A program made the translations under genes and the position numbers. Positions 38,463 to 50,021 of a stretch of 64,000 bases of DNA are shown here, one piece after another (position 1 is the stretch's first letter; every line of letters starts with the position of its first letter). Below the pieces are notes generated by a model. It was given only the letters and a program-made list of their open reading frames with translations, did no database searches and was not told the origin of the DNA. The stretch covers positions 310,001 to 374,000 of the forward strand of contig CAXKVV010000142.1 of NCBI GenBank assembly GCA_964058805.1. The letters are read 5' to 3'. This stretch comes from Schoenoplectus triqueter (Eukaryota > Streptophyta > Magnoliopsida > Poales > Cyperaceae).

Positions 38463-39561
38463 ACCGAAGCTATTTATATTTCACAATTAGAAATTACTAT
38501 CTTAAACAAATAAGCATTAAGTTGACCGAACTTCTAAACTATTGATGTGAAAGTGCGTATATATTTATTTGTGTCGAAATATGTAGTTAAAAGTGTCGTA
38601 GCTTTGAAGTACTAGCTTGCTATTATTGCTATCCCTTCGATTGGGTTCTGTGTTTTTTGTTCGACAATTTTATAAAATATCCTTCCTTTCTAAAACATCA
38701 AACAAAATACCCCTCTTCCCTCTTCTTAAAATTTTAACATTTTGCCCTTGTAAGTATCCATTTTTGAAAAAAAATCATTTTTTTTCAAGTAGCACAAAAT
38801 ATCATATGATTTACAAGATTAAATTTTAATTAAGTTTTTTCGAACCAACCACGTCAAATCAGAGGTAACTTGCAGTTTGTATTTTGCCATCGTCATATAA
38901 TTTATTTTTCTGTTTATCCTTGTTTGACTAAATTATATCATACACAGGGGTCACAAGTTGAGATCTGACCTACTGTAAATAAAAAAAAAGAAACTCAAGT
39001 ATAATCCCAAATCTCGATAAATTGCTTGGTTATTTATATTGTAGGTATCTTCATGGGAAAGTTACTTCATACGAGCGTAGAAGGTTATAGAACTAGTAGC
39101 TTTAATTTATGATATATATTTTATAGTGATAATTTTGCATTGATATATATGAGAAATATAAGCTCTTTGTTGCATGAAAGTATTTTTTGACTAATGAACA
39201 TATGGAAATGTTACTTCACTGTAGGAAGTTTGGAACTGAATTCTTTGTTATTCGATGCTCATTGCAATTATATATTTTTGATATATTCTAATTAAACACG
39301 TCCTGATGTTCTTTTTCCTTGTCATATCTAACAAAAATAAATTATTATTTACTTGGAGAGTACTTTGATGTAAATTAAATGCAAATGCGCTCAAATTAAA
39401 AATGTATGTAACATGCACATCACGTCCCGGCAATCTTCATAAGCATTTTGATGAGTAAAACGCTGAAATAGATGGAAGTAAATAAGATGGAGGTCAATGT
39501 CGGTTTATTGTTTGTTAACAAGCAGAAGAAAATACGCAAACACAAGTAAAGCTTTTATCGA

Positions 39562-39564
<3 letters not shown>
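38463..39564. other. Intergenic AT-rich DNA
   Basis: No gene or clear element found. It leads to the GA tract upstream of the WD40 gene. Confidence 0.4.

Positions 39565-39609
<45 letters not shown>
39565..39609 (+). repeat. (GA)n microsatellite upstream of the WD40 gene
   Basis: 45 bases of uninterrupted GA, about 325 bases before the WD40 ATG. GA tracts at this position in plant genes can be bound by BBR/BPC factors, or may lie in the 5' UTR. A TTTATATAC at about 39883 is a nearer TATA candidate. Confidence 0.9.
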
Positions 39610-39612
<3 letters not shown>

Positions 39613-39934
39613 CCTCTACGTCTTTCTCGGATAGCTCTCATCTGCTCCGCCGTCTCCTCCGCGACGAACCGAAGAGACGGGGGCGCAACCAACCTCTTTC
39701 CCTGACGAAACCAACTCTCGTCAAGTACAAAGTACCGACCTTTCTCCCGCGATTTCTCAGAGGGATTTGACGTTTCTCAAATCGCCTCGATTGTCCGCTC
39801 TCCCCGCGTTCCGATACCAGCTTGGCGGAAAAGACAAGTCACTCCGATCAAGGGAACTCTCCAGAGGAAGCAGATGTACCTTTTATATACTAGCCTCTCA
39901 AATTAAGTTCTAATTATTTGATCGAAAATCAGCC

Positions 39935-42900
39935 ATGGCATCCCCTTTATCGAAGAAGCAGCGGCTGGATGCGCCAGCGTCGGAGCTGTCGTCGCTACGA
40001 CATGCCAATGGTGATCGCGTGACGTGCCAACAAGGTAGCGACGAGGTACGCGAGGAGGAGCTGGCGCTAACGGCTTTGGTCAAACATCGTGCCGAAGAGG
40101 TGGAAACAATCAAGAAGAAGGTTGCTTTCTACACATCAAAGGTAAATTTGTATTCTTCGACCTTTAATTTGGGTTGGCGATGCCAATCTTCTTTTTTGAC
40201 ATATTTCCCCAAAATCAGTTCACGTGTAGATTTTTTTTACCATGTTTACTTGATAAATAAGCTTGAAAGATGTTACCTTTTTCTGTTTTCGAAATTCTTC
40301 TCTCAAAGCCTGTCAAATACTTATTTAGGGTTAGTAATTTTTTTTAGTACTATGCAAATTCTAAAAGTTGAGGGTTCTGCTTGGTGAACTTTTTCCAATT
40401 GATTTTGTTCAGTGGTGTGTTGATTCTGTCATTCCGTTTATTTTTGCTAGATGTTACCTTATGAGAGTTGCAAAACATGTTCTGAGAAGATAATTGGGAA
40501 ATGAAAGCTGAGTAAGCAACCAGTGAAGAAGATGAAAAACCAACTAAAATTACAGAACCTACTTTCCATACATGCATTTTTTTTATAAAGGGGAAATTCT
40601 ACTGATTTCATTGAATTCAAAAGAATAATCAAATGTGAACAGTATAGAATGGCTGGTACTTACAATCCTTCTGGCTTCTACACATGCATGTTTGTTTCAC
40701 TGTATTCATGTATATGAAACCATGCCACCCTGTAAACAATGCTGCGTGTCAGTCCAGCATGATACTGTATTGTGCTTGAGATTTGCTGCTTTAATTATCT
40801 GAATGTTGAATATTTCTGTTAATTTTGTCAGTTGGATGATGCTGCAATAAAGCTTAGTGAGTCTAGGTCCAAGCTTGCTGATTATCGATCCAGAAATAAA
40901 AACCAAAAACAGTCAACTTTAAAATCGAGGTCTCAGCCTATCATACCTGCCAAAGCTTCAAAAACTAGTCTGCTTCACTCTTCTTCATCCTCTCCAGTCC
41001 AATCCAGTTCAGCAGGGGCTTTGAATGAGAAGAGAAAACAAGAGAAACAACCAAAAAGAAAAATAGGTGAATAAAAAATAACGTGATTTCCGAAGTTTTG
41101 GTCCTAAATTTGTGCTTTTTAGTCTCAAAAATGAGAAATCAGTACCTTCCAAAATCAAACAAATAAAGAGTGTAACAAGTTGTGGGATTATGTGTACCTT
41201 TTTTGTCATACACTAACAGATCATGGATATTGGAGCATTATGTATGTTGTCCTATATGCTTTGGATTGGAATATTTTGCCCTTTTTTGTTTAGTAAAAGG
41301 TGATATAATGTTAGTAAATTTAACACTGCTCAAAGTTATTGCACATACTTCTTGTCACTAAAATATTTGTTCATGCTTGTGTACAGAGTTATACATGCAT
41401 ATTGATTCGTTAAAAGTTAATTCTTGTATGCTTGTTATGATGCATATATTTAGTGGACGTATTATATACTTGCATTTTTGCTGCACGTTTTCACTTTGTC
41501 ATACATTTAATTTTCAAAAACTAGCTGTGGATCAGTGCATTCTTTCTTTTTTATCATCTAATAAATGTTGCAAAGTGCTCATCTTACATAAACATTATGA
41601 GAACCAAAATGATAGAGTATAGAACTTTCAGTGACCTGAAGTAGTTAATAATTGGTAAGAGAGTGACAATTTTTTTGTGGTTGCACAGAGGAGCACCAAG
41701 ATTTGATACCAAGTGTGAAGAAGTCTTCTAAACCTAGCATACTTGAGTTTGGAAATACTATTATTGTTTCCAGCCAACATAAAAGGAAGCTGCGGTGTCT
41801 CGAACTGTGCCCTACCAATGATAGTCTCTTTGTTACCAGGTCTAACATTTTCCTATTTGCAAATGCTTAAAATTAATGCATAGCTCTGCAGAGTGCAGAC
41901 ATTCAGAATCATATATAAACATCGGAAATGCTCATAGTATTTTACAAAGAGCAGCACATGTACAACTTCTTGTTAACTTCAAAAATGCCAATTATGCTCA
42001 TCGTTCGTCACAATTACGACCAATATTATGGGAAAGTTATGAACTTATGATATATTAGTGGAAATTTAGAAGCATTTAGCATAGGTGGTCAGCTGAACAT
42101 TATGATGTTTAGAATGCCATATGGGCATTTGAGATATGACTCAATTCCTGACATGTGAGATATCCTGATTATTTTTTCAGGGCATATGTGGACATAATCG
42201 ATGGAAAATGTTGCAGTTATTGTGTTCTCTGTACAAATGATTTGTACCCACCTGATCAGATCTTTGTTGTTTTGGTTTGCAGTGCTTTAGATGGGCTGAT
42301 AAACTTTTGGCAAGTTAATGCTAAAACGTAAAGTTTTATTTCTTTAACTATGTTTTTTTTTAAATTACATGGGGACCATTTCAAACTTCACGAGAATTAG
42401 TCATATTGTATTATGAACTATTAGCAACAACGGAATAATTTTCATGTATGTGAAATGGCAGGCCGTCTGCTTCATTACTTAGCACTACAGATTGCCTGTC
42501 ACCAAAACAGAGGCGGTGGCCTGAAGACATTGCATGGCATCCAGATGGAGACACCATTGTTGCTGTCTATAGTGGTGATGCTGGTGACTCCCAGATCTCC
42601 ATCTTAGATCTCAACCAGTCTGGCCAAGTATGTAGGTCTTTATAATTGTTCTTTTCTACAAATACATTCTATATTTCTCGAGGAATTACTAGCATGTCCA
42701 TGGAAATGGTTAACTTGAGGTTTGTATATTCTTTGTGTGACCATCATCATTTCCTTGTCAGGATAAAGTTTAATTAGGCATTTAACATATTCGTTAAAAA
42801 CTGAAAGTCCAAGAAAAAAGAACTCTTTACTTTTTGGTACTTTTGACTTCCACCTTAATAGTAATTAGTGGAATGTAGGTTTCTATATTATAACTTCTGT

Positions 42901-45399
42901 CTGTTTAAGAGAGAGTATTATTGTTATGGGAAGGTAAGGTAATTTTCATCTTGGTTCAGCAAATATAGTAAAAGACATCTTATACCACATTGTGTAATCC
43001 CAAAACACCTGCATGCAAGGAAAAATTCCTATAGACATCATGCATCTTTTCTATTTTTTTCCTCGTAAAAAAAAAACAAGAGGAGTAAACTTCTATGAAA
43101 TCACTGATATCCTATAAAACACTGTACATAACTGATCAATTTCTCTTGACATGTTGGTGACTCAATTGTTTTTTTTGAAGTAGCAGGCGAAAAGCCTACT
43201 ATAAATTTTCATTAAAGCAAATTAAAGAAGAGTTGATACAGATTAGACGAAGATAGAAAGAGATAAGAAACATTAAATACAAGCATAACCCTAAACATAA
43301 AAGTAAAATAAACTGAAATAAAAAAACAGGATTCATTCCATCCGTCCGCCGATCAGCTCATTGTAGTCGTACACTTTAGAGACCAACAATAGTGAAGAAA
43401 GGTAGTTGGATATCTAATAAGATAATATAGAAATCAATATTTATTTCTCATGTTTTGTAAATTTTCTGTTTTTATTGTAGTTTATATGTTTTGTCCATGC
43501 TACTTGTTTGGCATTATGTGTTTAGGTATTCTAGGGTTGAACATGATGCTGACATAATTATACTTAACCTAATTGTAAAATCAGAAACGAGTCACTTTCT
43601 TAGAAGGAAAGCCACACACCAAGGGTTTAATAAACACTGTAACCTTTCCACCATGGGATGATGATCTTTGCTTCCTGACGGGTGGGTCTGACCACTCAGT
43701 CATACTATGGCGTAAAGAAGGTGATGACAACTTGTCATACAAGCACAGGTCACTGCATCGTGAACTGCACTCCTCAGCTGTCATGGGTTTAGCTGCATTA
43801 AAACACAAAAGGATAATATTGTCAGTTGGTGCTGATAAAAGAATAATTGGGTTTGATGTGCTTGCTGGTAGATCAGATTTTAAGCATCAAATTGAGTATA
43901 AGTGCATGAGTGTGCTTCCAAACCCGTGTGACTTCAACTTATACTTGGTTCACTCTGGGTAAGTTAATTTACTATCATTCTTGTGATTTTAAGCTTGAAA
44001 ATAAATGATCGTCATATTTGGTATCAAGTAACTTTTGGTTGAGTATTCTGGTTCTATATATAGCCAATATCCAAGAAATGATTTTTTTTTGTTAATTTCA
44101 GTTAAAAGGAATGCTGGGGTTAGCTATGTTGTGGACTTTTAGATGAATTTGCTAACCATGTTGTTGCTTGCTTATTGTAAAAACTTAGTGCTCATGTGCT
44201 AACATCAGAATATGACAATGTTAAGTATGAAAAATTATTAAGCATGCAGTTCCACTAAGTAAAGTTGTCATCTATGTGGTGTCTTGTTAAGTAACATCAA
44301 GAAAAACTGAGACCAACTCTCCTTTGTCCTTCATTTATGTAGAGAAAAATAGGTAGGAGGTGAACTCCTCCAGCATTTTTCATCTTTCCTTTGTCATTTA
44401 TTTTATATATAGAGTGATGTAGGTTGGGAGGCGAAACTTCTCGCAGCATATTTCACCTTTCCTTTGTCCTTCATTTATATAGAGAAGTAAGGAGGTAAAA
44501 CACCTTCGGCATTATTTAATGGAAGGCCCAAGAAAGGGAATGAATATATCTGATTTTTCCAGACTTGTATGCAGGGTTATACGGGACATTTTAAGTTTGT
44601 GCAGGGACGTCCATATGTATTTTCGTCTTGAAATTTGAGATAAGCATACATTGCAATGGATCTGGTGCTTAATGTTAATAATGCTATTCTGTGCTTGTCG
44701 CAACAGTGCACTGGGGCAGCAACTGGGTCTGTATGATGTGAGGTTGAGGCGCACTGAAATTCACTCATTTGGATGGAAGCAAGAGACCAGTGACTCACAG
44801 TCTGCTCTTATCAACCAATCATGGTCTCCTGATGGTTGGTACATCTCCTCTGGCACTGCTGATCCAAAAATCCACATTTTTGATATCAGGTATACATTCT
44901 TTAATAATTTTATTTTTGTAGCTTGAATAATTTTAGATTTGGTTCTGTACCTTCACTTTTTGAGTTAAAAAGTAATGGGTTGATTCAAAGGTATAGCACT
45001 TAGATGGATAACTAGAAACTAAGAACTAAACAGGTGTGATTGGTTATGGCCCTATATCCTTGGCCTGTTTGGTTGGTCAAATCCATCTGGGGATGACTAA
45101 TAAATATGCTTGGGTAATTTTAGATACCCTGATTTTCATATCCGGGCTTATAATTATTTTTGGCAAGTCTCCCCCCTATTGGTTTTTGTTTGGGTTATCC
45201 AGTAGTATATTAATGTTATCAGAAATTATTTCTGTTTTTGATCAAATATATACTTGGTAACAGGTATCAAGGGCGTGGCCCCTCTCAGTCAGTTCAGGCG
45301 CACCAGAAGAGAGTATTCAAGGCCATGTGGCACCGGTCGCTCCCTGTTCTCTCCTCCATATCTTCTGACCTTAATATTGGTTTACATAAAGTATATTAA
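39935..45399 (+). CDS. WD40-repeat (transducin-like) protein
   Basis: Eight exons, 39935-40141, 40832-41066, 41689-41839, 42283-42327, 42462-42627, 43585-43958, 44707-44889 and 45264-45399, join to 498 residues. The N-terminal 150 residues are charged and Ser-rich with a basic 'SKKQR' near the start and a likely coiled coil ('EELALTALVKHRAEEVETIK'). Basic Lys/Arg patches ('EKRKQEKQPKRKI') suggest nuclear entry. From about 165 on, WD40 blades are visible: 'LRCLELCPTNDSLFVTSALD', 'INFW', 'DIAWHPDGDTIVAVYSGD', 'INTVTFPPWDDDLCFLTGGS', 'SVILW', 'SWSPDGWYISSGTADPKIHI' and a final 'VFKAMWHRSLPVLSSISSDL'. WD40 propellers are protein-binding platforms; the partner here is unknown. Intron 5 holds a LINE 3' end and intron 6 a minisatellite. 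The model closes in frame and looks intact. Confidence 0.88.
43171..43375 (-). mobile_element. LINE 3'-end fragment with poly(A), in WD40 intron 5
   Basis: On the plus strand a T-run is followed by GAAGTAGCAGGCGAAAAGCC and 'TACTATAAATTTTCATTAAA'. The same text recurs at 47430-47640. Read on the minus strand this is a 3' UTR with a small hairpin ending in poly(A), as in 5'-truncated L1-type LINEs. It lies antisense to the host gene and spares the splice sites. Confidence 0.65.
44321..44525 (+). repeat. Minisatellite in WD40 intron 6, about 70-bp unit x 3
   Basis: Units begin CCTTTGTC at 44321, 44388 and 44461. Each contains 'TCATTTATATAGAGA'-like text, an AGGAGGTGAAACTCCTCC-like inverted repeat and CAGCAT. 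The 67- and 73-base spacings reflect small indels. Confidence 0.75.
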
Positions 45400-45898
45400 C
45401 TGTATATGCATGTCTCTTTTGTTGTCTGGTTTAAGTTTTAGAATAAAAGTCAATCAGCTTCTTTTTGTTATAGAATAGAAATGTTAAAGCTTGATGCTGT
45501 TTAATCGACCTTTCAGATAAAACAAAGAGAAGAAAATTTTGGACGAGTTGTGGAAAAGAAAAATTGAACTTGTGCATCTGGTATTTGTCTTGGACTTGTT
45601 CTAACATATCGTAATTGTGCTTTATTCGCGCTGTGGTTTTTCATATGAAAAACAATCGAATAAAAAAACCGTTGACATTTAAAAAAAAGTGGAAAAATCA
45701 ATTAATAATCTAAATCAAGGGGTGTAGCGAGTTACCAACAATTCGGAGGCCGCAGATATAAGTTGTACGCTCGTCTTTTTGTCTTTCATATTGAAGTGGA
45801 AAAATGCAATGTTTGTTAGGAGTGATAGTTAGTTTTCATTGACATGTATCGTGGACTAGACAGGGTTAAGAGGGGAAGAGAGCAAACAAAGTAACTTC
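45400..45898. other. 3' region of the WD40 gene and spacer
   Basis: Likely 3' UTR, then AT-rich DNA with no gene. Confidence 0.4.
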
Positions 45899-46850
45899 TA
45901 TTTTTTTTTTTGAGAGAGATAGGGGTCAAGCCCCACACTTTTATTGTTTGTAAGAGATGATTATAAGGTTGAAATAAAATGGAAAAAAATAAATAAATGA
46001 AAGTTTAAAACTTAGCTCATTAGCAATGAGCTTTAGAGTTCATATAAAATTACAGAAATTAAAATTATATAAAATTTTTATTCTTACGTAGATGTTTTGC
46101 ATTCATGTAGAACTTCCTGTGCCATTTGGATGGGTACCTTGCACACCTCTCTTCATACCACAAACATACATATCAGAATTATTTCTCGTACTTTCTGAGG
46201 AATTTTAGGACATTCAATCCACATGAGCTTCTGATCAGGGCAATTTTGAACTTGTATGACCTGTTGATGCATATTAGTAGCTTGAAAAGTTAGTAGGAGT
46301 GAGTGTTGGAAAAAAATGCATTCATGAAATAAATGCATAATGTTTTCTTCATCTGCCCTGCAAAAATAACACATATTCACTAACGATCATCCCCTTCTCT
46401 TGAGGTTATCTATGGTTAATATTTTCCCCTTGAGCATAAGCCAGGAGAAGACCAACATTCGAGGAGGGGCTTCTAACTTCCAAATTGTTTGTATGTGCAC
46501 TGTTGGAGAAGGTGTATCCATCAGAAATTCATGAAAGGAATTACAGCTGAATTGTTTGTTTGTTGTCAGTTTCTAGGAAATGCAATCAGGTTTTTTCTGG
46601 TCTAAGTTCCCCAAACATGACAGAATATTTGTTACTAGGAATTGAAGCTGTCGAGATGCTACTTCCGAGAGATTTGGCACCAAGCACTGTGCAATGAGAG
46701 AAAAGATGGGGAAGAAGGAATTTAAGAATGCCATGACCCCAATCATGATGCCAGAAGGATACTCGAGTTCCAGAGCCCAGTGTGAAGACAATTGACCTTT
46801 CAAAATGAAAGACTATTCTTTTCATTGCAGTCTAAGATATTCCAATGTGG
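45899..46850 (-). mobile_element. 5'-truncated L1-type LINE relic
   Basis: The minus strand shows the C-terminal part of a LINE ORF2. First comes 'TLGSGTRVSFWHHDWGHGI' and 'FPHLF'-like text (about 46780-46690). Next is the zinc-binding RVT end 'CYFCRADEENIMHLFHEC' (about 46380-46320), then 'WREVCK' near 46130. The 3' UTR follows and ends in poly(A), seen as the T-run at 45901-45912 after a small AGGGGTCAAGCCCC hairpin. Frameshifts are present and the reverse-transcriptase core is missing, so it is dead. The 5' limit is approximate. Confidence 0.78.
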
Positions 46851-47367
46851 ATCGATCCGCGTCTGCTTCGTAGATCTGGTTCATTGGCTGCCATTGACAA
46901 GTGGGCTCCACTTAATTTTATTTTTAGTGAGACCCATCGTCAGTGAGTGAATAACAGATATAACAAGGATAACAAGGATTTTGGATAATAGTGGATTCGG
47001 ATCCGTCCCACTACTGGTTTGTTCTTTCTAACATCTTACTATAATCAATTACAATGGAAAGCTTCTTTATTTGGTAGATTCTGTTCTCATAATTATATTC
47101 CATAAACAGAGATGTCTTTTAGATTTTCACATATTTCACATCATCAAGACTTCTTCATCATTGATTTTATTTAAATATTTTTATCTACTTAAAACTAATA
47201 ATTCACACAGTTTTTTCTCTCTCATTTAAAAATAATGTATGTAATATATTGAAACTTAACTCTTGAAATGATTCAATTTTTTATAATTTTTTATAGATTA
47301 TCACGTGTTTAAGTATATTATTTATAATAATGATGATGATAATGATAACAATAATAACAATAATAAT
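46851..47367. other. Intergenic, AT-rich
   Basis: No gene. The last 40 bases are a short ATAATA/ATGATG-type stretch. Confidence 0.4.
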
Positions 47368-47428
47368 ATGAGTTGAAATGCGATGTTATGCATAGTATGG
47401 ATGTCCCATATGCTACATATCGGTTCTA

Positions 47429-47645
47429 CATTTTTTTTGAAGTAGCAGACGAAAATCCTACTATAATTTTCATTAAAACAAATTGAAGAAGATTTGATAC
47501 AGATTAGAAAAAAAGAAGAAGAAGATATAAATAAATAAGAAGCATGAAATACAAGCATAAACCTAAACAGAAAAGTAAATTAAACTAAAATGAAGAACAA
47601 GCTTCATCCGTCTGTCGATTAACTCATTGTAGTCATATACTATTG
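47429..47645 (-). mobile_element. LINE 3'-end fragment with poly(A), second copy
   Basis: Matches 43171-43375 over about 200 bp: T-run, GAAGTAGCAGACGAAAATCC, 'TTTTCATTAAAACAAATT', 'TGATACAGATTAGA', and 'TAACTCATTGTAGTC' at the far end. Same minus-strand orientation. Confidence 0.65.
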
Positions 47646-47924
47646 AAAGTTGTTATTAGATCGAATCAGAGGGGAGTTGAGTGTGGTTTAGGTTTAGAGT
47701 ATCAGTTTGGGAAGTAGTGGTATAGGTTGTCGATTTGGGTTTAGGTCCTCGAGTTCGAAGAGGAAGAGAAGAGAGAGTCCAGGAGTATGTGAGAGGAAGA
47801 AGAAAAAATGGCGGAGATAAGAAAAGAGGTGGCTACTATGAGAAACCAAAATCTCAGATTCCCCCATTTTTTTTTCATCTCTTAACAGCAATTTGCTAGT
47901 AGGTTATTGCCTCCAAGGTCTATG

Positions 47925-48190
47925 TAGAGATGACAGAACCTGACTCGATCCGAGAAACCTGTCCGACTCGTTTGGACCCGAACTGATTTAAAAAAAAAAG
48001 TCAAACTGATCCGACCCAAGATCAAATGACCTTCAATCCAACCGAAATATATCAAAGATCTGAAAAAAAAACACAACATGTGTAAATTGACCCGGCCCGG
48101 GCTGACCCTGACCCGACCCGGTCCAACCGCATTTCTTCCAGAAGGTCAAACTGATCCAACCCGACCCGACCCGTCTGATTCCCACCTCTA
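47925..48190. mobile_element. hAT-like MITE with GACCCGA-rich interior, copy 3
   Basis: TAGAGATGACAGAACC at the left and TTCCCACCTCTA at the right. Flanking octamers GGTCTATG (47917-47924) and GGTCTAGG (48191-48198) agree at 7 of 8. The interior is made of CCGACCCG and CTGATCC words. Same family as 36784-37023 and 38210-38462. Confidence 0.85.
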
Positions 48191-49471
48191 GGTCTAGGGA
48201 AGTTATGGTAGAAGGCAGTAGACACATGTAGAAGGCAGAGGTCAAGATAGTGGATAATGGTTCCATAGGTTAGGGTTGAAGTTGTTGTCGATAGAAATAC
48301 ACTCAAAGTTTGAAATTTGTCTTTTGGGCTGAGCTAAGACATGTAGGAGCCTTTGTGTATGTAGCCTTGTTCATTTGTGAAGATTTTTAACTCAATCAGA
48401 TTTAAATTTGAATCTGAATTTAACTTTCACAGAACAACAGAGGCACGAGGCTCAACCTCCGCACATGCCCACTCGGCCAAAAGGAATGCCGGGTTTGAAC
48501 TCAAGGCAGCACAAAGAGGTTGGATTGGTAGTCGTATCAGGGCAGCTAGAGAGTGTTGGCTTGATTTGGGCAGTGAGAGAAGATGTTTGATAAGGATCAT
48601 AGGGTTTCCAGAAAAAGGAGCACAAATTAGCAGCTACTAAAAATTACTAGCAAACCAAGCATTCAAATACTAGAGTATTGATTAAGGTCAGAGTTTACTA
48701 GAGAAATGGAGAAAGAAATCGAACCACCAAATGGGTCGGGCTCATAGGAAAAGACACGAGGGACACCTGGGTTTGGGAATGTGGCCGACGAAGGATTTGG
48801 GCGAGCTCTCATCAAATCCGACTGGTGAGTGGTTGAGGTTGGCTGGGCGTCCTAGTGGTCGTGCTCATGTCGGACGGTGAAATAGCTAGAGGAGCAAAGT
48901 GGTGGTCGTGCTCACATCCGGGTCGGTTGGGCGATCTGGTTGGCTAGGCGACCTGGTGATCGTGCTCACGTCTGGGTTGATCAGAGAGAGGAGCAAAGTG
49001 GTGGAGCTCAAGGGGTCAGTAGTGACAGAGATGGGGGGGGGGCGTAGAGGCTGGTGGTGGCGGAGGGAGCAACTACAACAGAAAACCCTATCTTGTATTT
49101 CAAATTAAAATTTGAAGGAGAGGAGCGAGTAAGAGGAACGGAAGTAGAGGTGAGATAGGTTGGGGGGAGGGGGGGAGGCCTCCTCGCCTAGGTTTTATGG
49201 TAGCGAAGACTTCTTTTTTTCGCCCTTCCGAATTATGTCTCGTTCGGTTCTTCATTTTTAAATTTTAAATGGTCGATCCGACTAATCAAAATGATTTTCA
49301 TATAAAAAACTAGTTGTAGACCAAATTAATATTTTTAGAGTTGTTTAATTATTTTTCTTGGATTGTTAGAAAATTTACTCTACAATTAGATTTTCATATA
49401 AAAATTATTTTGAGTGTTCGGATTGACTATTTGAACTTTAAAAATGGAGAATTAATCTGTAACGCACGAAC
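48191..49471. other. GC-richer stretch of unknown nature
   Basis: From about 48430 to 49190 the DNA is clearly richer in G and C than its surroundings and has several short open frames. None shows recognisable similarity, and it may be the body of the TIR element or retroelement debris. G-runs occur at about 49033 and 49162. Confidence 0.4.
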
Positions 49472-49689
49472 CATCCATGCTATGCATAGCACCGTAACTC
49501 AACTCATAATAACATATACATCTCTAACATTTAAAAATTATGTTTAAATTTTAATGTAAAATTTTATTAAATATATTTAAAGATTTATATTTCTAAATAT
49601 TTATTTGAGGATTATATTATCAAGGTGAACCTGAGTTACAATGCTAATATGTGCGCCTGATGCCTCTCTGATATGGGGTGGAATTTACT

Positions 49690-49960
49690 AATTCCTTTGA
49701 AGATTAAAGTTTCTTGTAGTTGTTTTGTCATAATAAAATCTTAACAAGAACAATTTGCACAAAAGAGGCTGAACATGCTTTATTCAATGTTCTCTGTGCT
49801 GTAACAATGAATTTCTCTCGTTTGTTTCTTACACGTGCTTTTGCTAAGCAGGTGTGGTTTTGGATTGAAAGATGTCAAAATTATTTTAGCTTTTGGTATA
49901 ATGACATTTCACTGAATGTAGTAAACCGCCGGAGAAAGAAAGATGGGTTGGTTTTGTAAT
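49690..49960 (+). mobile_element. LINE ORF2 C-terminal fragment (plus strand)
   Basis: One frame reads 'CTKEAEHALFNVLCAVTMNF' and then 'AFAKQVWFWIERCQNYFSFW', which resembles the zinc-binding end of plant LINE reverse transcriptases (the E-x-x-x-H-x-F..FAKQVWFWI pattern). The remainder of the element is absent. The assignment rests on one motif. Confidence 0.5.
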
Positions 49961-50021
49961 CTTGATTCTGAAGGGATATCGTCTTGACTTCTGTTTTAGA
50001 TTAAAAAAAGGGAAATACTTT

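Larger units (their letters stand above)
47368..49507. mobile_element. Candidate 2.1 kb TIR element with 36-bp ends
   Basis: Positions 47368-47403 (ATGAGTTGA..ATGCATAG..ATGGATG) and 49472-49507 are inverted copies matching at 30 of 36, with weaker similarity continuing inward. Both arms contain the palindrome TATGCATA. Flanks are AT-rich (AATAAT / AATAAC), so no target duplication can be called. A LINE 3' end (47429) and a hAT MITE (47925) appear nested inside. No transposase recognised. Confidence 0.5.

Noticed and set aside
48377..49108. Open frames of 60-87 codons in the GC-rich body
   Set aside because: Overlapping short frames in several phases with no similarity; kept only as an unexplained stretch.
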